Below, one piece after another: positions 59,853-64,000 of a DNA stretch of 64,000 nt. Both the position numbers and the translations under genes were made by a program. The notes beneath the pieces were generated by a model. That model was given only the letters and a program-made list of their open reading frames with translations, searched no databases and was not told where the DNA came from. How positions within the stretch are numbered: the stretch's first letter is position 1; every line of letters begins with the position of its first letter. The stretch is from contig NZ_AULJ01000001.1 of assembly GCF_000425225.1 (NCBI RefSeq), forward strand, positions 62,001 through 126,000. The letters run 5' to 3'. The stretch comes from Pontibacillus marinus BH030004 = DSM 16465. GTDB lineage: Bacteria > Bacillota > Bacilli > Bacillales > BH030062.

Positions 59853-61202
59853 ATGACCGTGACAACATCTTATATTAACCTCAAAACAGAATTACCTGGA
59901 CCGAAATCAAAAGAATTATTAGATCGTAAAGAAGAGCATGTTCCACGTGGTCCATTTAATACATCACCTGCTTTTATTGAGGAAGGGGATGGAGCAATTA
60001 TTACCGATGTAGATGGAAACACATTAATTGATTTTGCTGGTGCAATTGGTTCCTTGAACGCAGGACACTGCCCTCCTAAAGTGGTTGATGCTGTAAAAAA
60101 ACAAGTGGAAAAGTATATTCATCCTTGTTTTCACGTGGCGATGTATGAGCCGTATGTGAACCTTGCAGAAAAATTAAATCAAATAACTCCGGGTGCCTTT
60201 AAGAAGAAAACGTTTTTCCTAAATTCGGGTGCTGAAGCTGTTGAAAATGCCGTTAAGATTGCTCGTAAGTATACAGGCCGAAGAGGGGTCGTTTCTTTTG
60301 ATCGAGGGTATCATGGCCGTACCATGATGACCATGTCGTTAACAAGTAAGGTTAAGCCATATAAAAATGGATTTGGTCCTTTTGCAACAGATACGTATAA
60401 AGTCCGCCATCCGTATTATTATCGAAAGCCAGAAGGAATGACAGATGACCAGTTAGACGATTATCTATTAAAACAAATTGATGACTTCTTCTTAGGGGAA
60501 GTACCTCCTGAAGATATTGCGGCATTTATTTTAGAGCCTATACAAGGAGAAGGAGGATTTATCGTTCCGTCAACATACTTCATGCAGGAGATTCAACGCA
60601 TTTGTAACAAGCATGGCATCCTTCTTATTGCTGATGAAGTTCAAGCTGGCTTCGGGAGGACAGGGAAGATGTTTGCTTCCGAGCATTTTGGTTTAGAACC
60701 AGATTTAATTACTATGTCCAAGTCTATTGCTGCTGGATTTCCGATCAGTGCAGTGACAGGTAGAGCTGAAGTAATGGAAGCGCCAAACCCAGGTGAGATT
60801 GGGGGCACTTACGGAGGAAGTCCAATCGGATGCGTGGCCGCTCTTGAGGTCATAAACATGATTGAAGAAGAAGGATTAAATGAAAGAGCTGTAGAAATTG
60901 GAAATATGGTGAAAGACCACTTCAATAGATTAAGTGAAAAAACGGATGTCATTGGTGATGTCCGTGGATTAGGCGCAATGGTTGCGATGGAAATGGTTCA
61001 AGGTGGAGAGTCAAAAGAGCCAAATAAAGAGCTAGCAGGAAAAATCATTGCAGAATGTAATCGACGTGGTGTTGTTATTTTAGGTGCTGGATTATACAGC
61101 AATGTTATCCGCATTTTATGCCCACTTGTCATTACGGATGATCAATTGAATGAAGCTTTACAGGTCATTGAAGAAGTCGTTTTAGATACAGTAGAACAAT
61201 AG
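59853..61202 (+). CDS. gabT: 4-aminobutyrate aminotransferase
   Basis: 449 residues from ATG 59853 (AAAGGAG upstream; a GTG nine bases earlier overlaps the spacing). Class III PLP aminotransferase: NSGAEAVENAVKIARKYTGR (near 115), FILEPIQGEGGF (near 226), IADEVQAGFGRTG (near 260) and MSKSIAAGFPISAV with the PLP-binding Lys (near 288). Moves the amino group of GABA to 2-oxoglutarate, giving succinic semialdehyde. Other omega-amines such as 5-aminovalerate are possible. It is followed after 16 bases by the aldehyde dehydrogenase. Confidence 0.93.
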   Translation: MTVTTSYINLKTELPGPKSKELLDRKEEHVPRGPFNTSPAFIEEGDGAIITDVDGNTLIDFAGAIGSLNAGHCPPKVVDAVKKQVEKYIHPCFHVAMYEPYVNLAEKLNQITPGAFKKKTFFLNSGAEAVENAVKIARKYTGRRGVVSFDRGYHGRTMMTMSLTSKVKPYKNGFGPFATDTYKVRHPYYYRKPEGMTDDQLDDYLLKQIDDFFLGEVPPEDIAAFILEPIQGEGGFIVPSTYFMQEIQRICNKHGILLIADEVQAGFGRTGKMFASEHFGLEPDLITMSKSIAAGFPISAVTGRAEVMEAPNPGEIGGTYGGSPIGCVAALEVINMIEEEGLNERAVEIGNMVKDHFNRLSEKTDVIGDVRGLGAMVAMEMVQGGESKEPNKELAGKIIAECNRRGVVILGAGLYSNVIRILCPLVITDDQLNEALQVIEEVVLDTVEQ

Positions 61203-61218
61203 ATAAGGAGATGAGGTC

Positions 61219-62655
61219 ATGGATTCTACATTAGTAAAAAAGGATCTGTATGTGAATGGGAAATGGGTCGAAGCTAAAAGTTATAAGGATCTATATGCGC
61301 CATACTCTCAAGAAGTATTAGCTGAGGTACCTGAAGCATCTGAAGAAGAAGTGGACCAAGCTGTTCAGTCAGCTAAACGTGCTTCAACTAAACTTAGAAA
61401 AATGCCTGCGCATGAGCGTGCATATATTTTAGAAAACATAGCAAAACTCATGGAGGATCGTTCAGAAGAAGCGGCTCAAATTATTGCTAAAGAAGCAGCA
61501 AAGCCAATTCAGACAGCGAGAGGAGAAGTGGCGCGGACGATTCAGACCTATAAATTTGCAGCAGAAGAAGCCAAACGAATTGGTGGGGAGACGATCTCTC
61601 TTGATGCTGCGCCTGGTGGAGAAAATCGTATGGCTTATACGGTACGTGAGCCGATAGGAGTAGTAGCAGCGATTACCCCATTCAACTTTCCAATGAACTT
61701 GGTTGCCCATAAGGTGGGCCCTGCTATAGCAGCTGGTAACCCTGTTGTTTTAAAACCAGCAGAACAGACGCCATTATCCTCTTTTTTTCTTGCTGAACTT
61801 GCGGAAGAAGCAGGTTTGCCAGCAGGTGGACTAAATGTAGTTACAGGCGAAGGGAGTATTGTAGGGGAAGCGCTTGTAACAGATGGTCGAATAAACGCAG
61901 TCACCTTCACAGGAAGCCCTGAGGTTGGGACTGGTATTCGAAATAAAGCAGGTCTTAAAAAGGTAACATTGGAATTAGGCTCTAACTCAGGAGTGATTGT
62001 AGATGAGGGAGTAGATCTTGATAAGGTTGTACCTAGAGCAGTTCAAGGTGCTTTTGCTTATCAAGGACAAGTTTGTATTTCTCTTCAGCGAATTTATGTG
62101 CACGAACAAATATATGATGCCTTCGTCGAGAAATTTTTAGAAGAGACGAAAAAGCTTGTCATAGGCGATCCATTAAGTGAAGATACCAATGTCTCTTCTA
62201 TGATTTCTAAAAAAGATGTTGAAAGAAGTATTGATTGGCTTCGTGAAGCAGTAGAGGATGGAGCGGAGATTGCCTATGGTGGAGTGGCAGAAGGGACCAC
62301 GTTACACCCTACTGTAGTGAAAAATGCGGGATTACATACTAAAGTCTCGTGCCAGGAAGTGTTCGCTCCTATAGTCTCAATTAACAAAGTATCTTCTGTG
62401 GAAGAAGGGATTAAATGCTTGAATCATTCTAAATATGGACTCCAGGCTGGTGTATATACGAATGACATCCATAAAGGCCTTGATGCTGTAGATGCATTGG
62501 AGGTCGGAGGTGTGCTCATCAATGATATACCAACATTCAGGGTAGATCATATGCCGTACGGTGGTGTGAAACAAAGCGGAACAGGTCGAGAAGGATTGAA
62601 GTACGCCGTTGAAGAGATGACGGAAATGAAACTTGTGATTTTAAATCGAAATTAA
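61219..62655 (+). CDS. gabD: Aldehyde dehydrogenase, probable succinate-semialdehyde dehydrogenase
   Basis: 478 residues, standard length. Seen: ITPFNFPMNLVAHKVGPAIAAGNPVVLKP (near 150), FTGSPEVG (near 230), catalytic Glu in LELGSNSGVIV (near 252) and catalytic Cys in YQGQVCISLQR (near 286). Oxidises succinic semialdehyde to succinate with NAD(P). The motif LGSNSG in place of LGGKS/LGGNAP is closer to the subgroup with lactaldehyde and GAPN-like enzymes, so the aldehyde could differ. Co-transcribed with gabT. Confidence 0.88.
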   Translation: MDSTLVKKDLYVNGKWVEAKSYKDLYAPYSQEVLAEVPEASEEEVDQAVQSAKRASTKLRKMPAHERAYILENIAKLMEDRSEEAAQIIAKEAAKPIQTARGEVARTIQTYKFAAEEAKRIGGETISLDAAPGGENRMAYTVREPIGVVAAITPFNFPMNLVAHKVGPAIAAGNPVVLKPAEQTPLSSFFLAELAEEAGLPAGGLNVVTGEGSIVGEALVTDGRINAVTFTGSPEVGTGIRNKAGLKKVTLELGSNSGVIVDEGVDLDKVVPRAVQGAFAYQGQVCISLQRIYVHEQIYDAFVEKFLEETKKLVIGDPLSEDTNVSSMISKKDVERSIDWLREAVEDGAEIAYGGVAEGTTLHPTVVKNAGLHTKVSCQEVFAPIVSINKVSSVEEGIKCLNHSKYGLQAGVYTNDIHKGLDAVDALEVGGVLINDIPTFRVDHMPYGGVKQSGTGREGLKYAVEEMTEMKLVILNRN

Positions 62656-62663
62656 ATGATAAA

Positions 62664-62706
62664 AACAGCCCCGAATGAAGCATTGGCTCATTCGGGGCTG
62701 TTTTAG
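62664..62706. terminator. Strong bidirectional intrinsic terminator
   Basis: AACAGCCCCGAATGA (62664-62678) pairs perfectly with its complement (62688-62702), followed by TTT and preceded by A5. It serves gabD and the convergent LysR gene. Confidence 0.93.
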
Positions 62707-62714
62707 TTATAAAA

Positions 62715-63608
62715 TTACGGCCATAAGTTCGCAATCTCAATTGTATTCCCCATAAATCGATTCACAACAGGAGTTCTGTAGCGATTTTTCATGGTAACTA
62801 ATACAAGCTTTGTTGTTAGTTCAGGCGCTTTTAACTCGACTAAATGGGCCTCAACGCCATTTAGAGCTTTATACATTTTTGGTGCAAACGAGATTCCAAC
62901 CCCTTTGGAAACCATCTGAAGCATTGGCAGCGTTTCAGTCCCCCAATACACAATGTTGGGTGTGAATCCCTCAGCTTGACAAGATTCAATGATATGGTCA
63001 GAGATCCCGTATCCAAAGGTAGTATTAGGTAAAATAAAGTTCTCATCCTTTAAGTCTAGTAGAGATATCGCTTTTTTCTCAGTTAAATAATGATCTGGAG
63101 GCAGTGCTAATAGCAAGGGTTCTGTTAACAGTGTTGTCGTTTGTAAATCTTCCGCCTGGAAAGTCGTTCGCACGATTCCTAGATCGAGTTCTCCGTTTCT
63201 TAGTTCACTTAAAATATACGAAGAATCGCCTTCCTTAACCCTTGTTACGACATTAGGGGATTCAGAGATAATGTCTTGTACAACGCTAGGGATTAAAAAT
63301 AGATTCGCAGATGTTATACACCCGACGCGTACAGTACCTCTTAAACCTTCTCCTTGTTCTTTTAATTCTAGTTTTATATCTTCTGTTTTGGATAAAAGTT
63401 CGACCCCTCTCTCATAGAGTAGTCTTCCTGTTTCAGTCAAAACTAGTCTCTTTTTATACCTTTGAAATAACGTGACTTGCATTTCTTCCTCAAACCGATT
63501 GATCAGGATACTAAGTGGTGGTTGTGTCATATTTAATGCTTTGGCAGCTTGTGAAATACTGCCGCTTTCAACGACTTGTACAAAATATTTAAGCTTATGT
63601 AAATCCAA
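62715..63608 (-). CDS. LysR-family transcriptional regulator
   Basis: 297 residues from TTG 63608 (GGAGTG upstream; a longer frame to 63662 would add residues outside the family). N-terminal winged HTH: LHKLKYFVQVVESGSISQAAKALNMTQPPLSILINRFEEEM. The C-terminal periplasmic-binding-like domain starts GTVRVGCITSANLFLIPSVVQDI. It is divergent from the PotD-like gene and convergent with gabD, so it may regulate either. The AT-rich 140-base divergent gap would hold its binding sites. Confidence 0.92.
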   Translation of the reverse strand: MDLHKLKYFVQVVESGSISQAAKALNMTQPPLSILINRFEEEMQVTLFQRYKKRLVLTETGRLLYERGVELLSKTEDIKLELKEQGEGLRGTVRVGCITSANLFLIPSVVQDIISESPNVVTRVKEGDSSYILSELRNGELDLGIVRTTFQAEDLQTTTLLTEPLLLALPPDHYLTEKKAISLLDLKDENFILPNTTFGYGISDHIIESCQAEGFTPNIVYWGTETLPMLQMVSKGVGISFAPKMYKALNGVEAHLVELKAPELTTKLVLVTMKNRYRTPVVNRFMGNTIEIANLWP

Positions 63609-63671
63609 GAAATCACTCCAAAAAATCATAGTATATTTACAGAATATATATTTACTATACATTATATATAT

Positions 63672-63701
63672 TTGACGTTTATTTGTGAATAAATTTATAC
63701 T
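63672..63701 (+). promoter_or_regulatory. Probable sigma-A promoter of the PotD-like gene
   Basis: TTGACG (63672-63677), 18-base spacer, TATACT (63696-63701), 47 bases before the start codon, in the AT-rich region shared with the LysR gene. Confidence 0.6.
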
Positions 63702-63748
63702 GAATTTAATGAATTTTTACATAATTCAATCAAATTTGGAGGGGTATT

Positions 63749-64000
63749 ATGAAGAATTTTGCCGGAATTTTTATGATGTTTGTTTTGGTCCTTTCTCTAG
63801 CTGCTTGTGGAAATGACAGTACAGCTGAATCTAAAGGAAGTGACGGAGAGAAAGAATTAGCTGATACGTTAAAAATCTTTAGCTGGGGCGATTACATTCC
63901 TGAATCTGTAATTGAAGGGTTTGAAGAAGAGTACGGTGTTGAAGTGGTTTACGATCCTTATAGCTCAAATGCAGAGATGATGACGAAATTACAGAGTGGT
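63749..64000 (+). CDS. Polyamine ABC transporter substrate-binding lipoprotein, PotD-like (partial)
   Basis: First 84 codons before the window ends. Lipoprotein signal (MKNFAGIFMMFVLVLSLAACG, lipobox LAAC with Cys at 21) and a Ser/Glu-rich linker. The mature start LKIFSWGDYIPESVIEGF, then YGVEVVYDPYSSNAEMMTKLQ, matches PotD/PotF proteins that bind spermidine or putrescine. TTGGAGGGG lies before the ATG. With gabT and gabD nearby, uptake of putrescine or a related amine for conversion to GABA and succinate is plausible. Confidence 0.85.
   Translation, partial: MKNFAGIFMMFVLVLSLAACGNDSTAESKGSDGEKELADTLKIFSWGDYIPESVIEGFEEEYGVEVVYDPYSSNAEMMTKLQSG

Overview
The window reads as chromosome of a low-GC, spore-forming Bacillaceae bacterium. 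The evidence is three Spo0E-like aspartyl-phosphatases, strong GGAGG ribosome-binding sites, frequent TTG/GTG starts, and a B. subtilis-like gene order in the sulfate/siroheme operon. A moderately halophilic genus such as Pontibacillus or Halobacillus is possible, but that is only an impression. I saw no tRNA, rRNA, CRISPR array, prophage or insertion sequence.

Layout. 1-4.1 kb: DUF2935 protein, metallo-hydrolase, small exported proteins and a Spo0E-like protein. 4.4-15.4 kb: one long operon for assimilatory sulfate reduction and siroheme (sat, SLC13-type permease, cysC, cysH, sumT, sirB, sirC, hemD, cysJ, cysI). It carries sulfate from uptake to sulfide and makes the siroheme needed by CysI. 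15.5-22.5 kb: exported ankyrin protein, secreted lamin-tail-domain protein, two membrane proteins, a Spo0E-like protein and a soluble histidine kinase. 22.6-25.3 kb (minus strand): thiosulfate uptake and sulfur-transfer operon (YeeE/TsuA, TusA-like, rhodanese, two-domain rhodanese lipoprotein). 25.4-29.7 kb: beta-propeller lipoprotein, HD-GYP protein, YjcD-type helicase.

29.9-54.5 kb is a signalling island centred on cyclic di-GMP. It holds a PilZ protein, a LytTR response regulator with two histidine kinases (one with an MHYT sensor), an EAL phosphodiesterase with a dead GGDEF domain, two GGDEF cyclases, a Spo0E-like protein and a LuxR-type regulator. Its most striking part is an operon of 11 genes (42.7-52.6 kb) preceded by a c-di-GMP-I (GEMM) riboswitch and an intrinsic terminator. 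The operon makes a reduced pterin (FolE, tandem PTPS, short-chain reductase) and a complete partner-switching module (HATPase kinase, two STAS proteins, SpoIIE-type phosphatase, membrane receptor without output domain). A Jag_N-DUF342 (FapA-like) protein and an alpha/beta hydrolase are also encoded. Joint control of pterin synthesis and partner switching by c-di-GMP is the best candidate here for an undescribed system. The EAL gene and the riboswitch operon also share a promoter-region sequence of about 90 bp.

54.9-64 kb: GyrI-like protein, glycerate kinase with GntP permease, then a sigma-54 activator, a near-perfect -24/-12 promoter, gabT, gabD, a LysR regulator and the start of a PotD-like lipoprotein, which together suggest polyamine/GABA use.

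Nine copies of a 50-bp hairpin repeat (arms GTGCCTGACCCCC/GGGGGTCAGGCAC) sit between genes at 4-27 kb and 54-55 kb. None lies in the c-di-GMP island. A second hairpin repeat abuts three of them.
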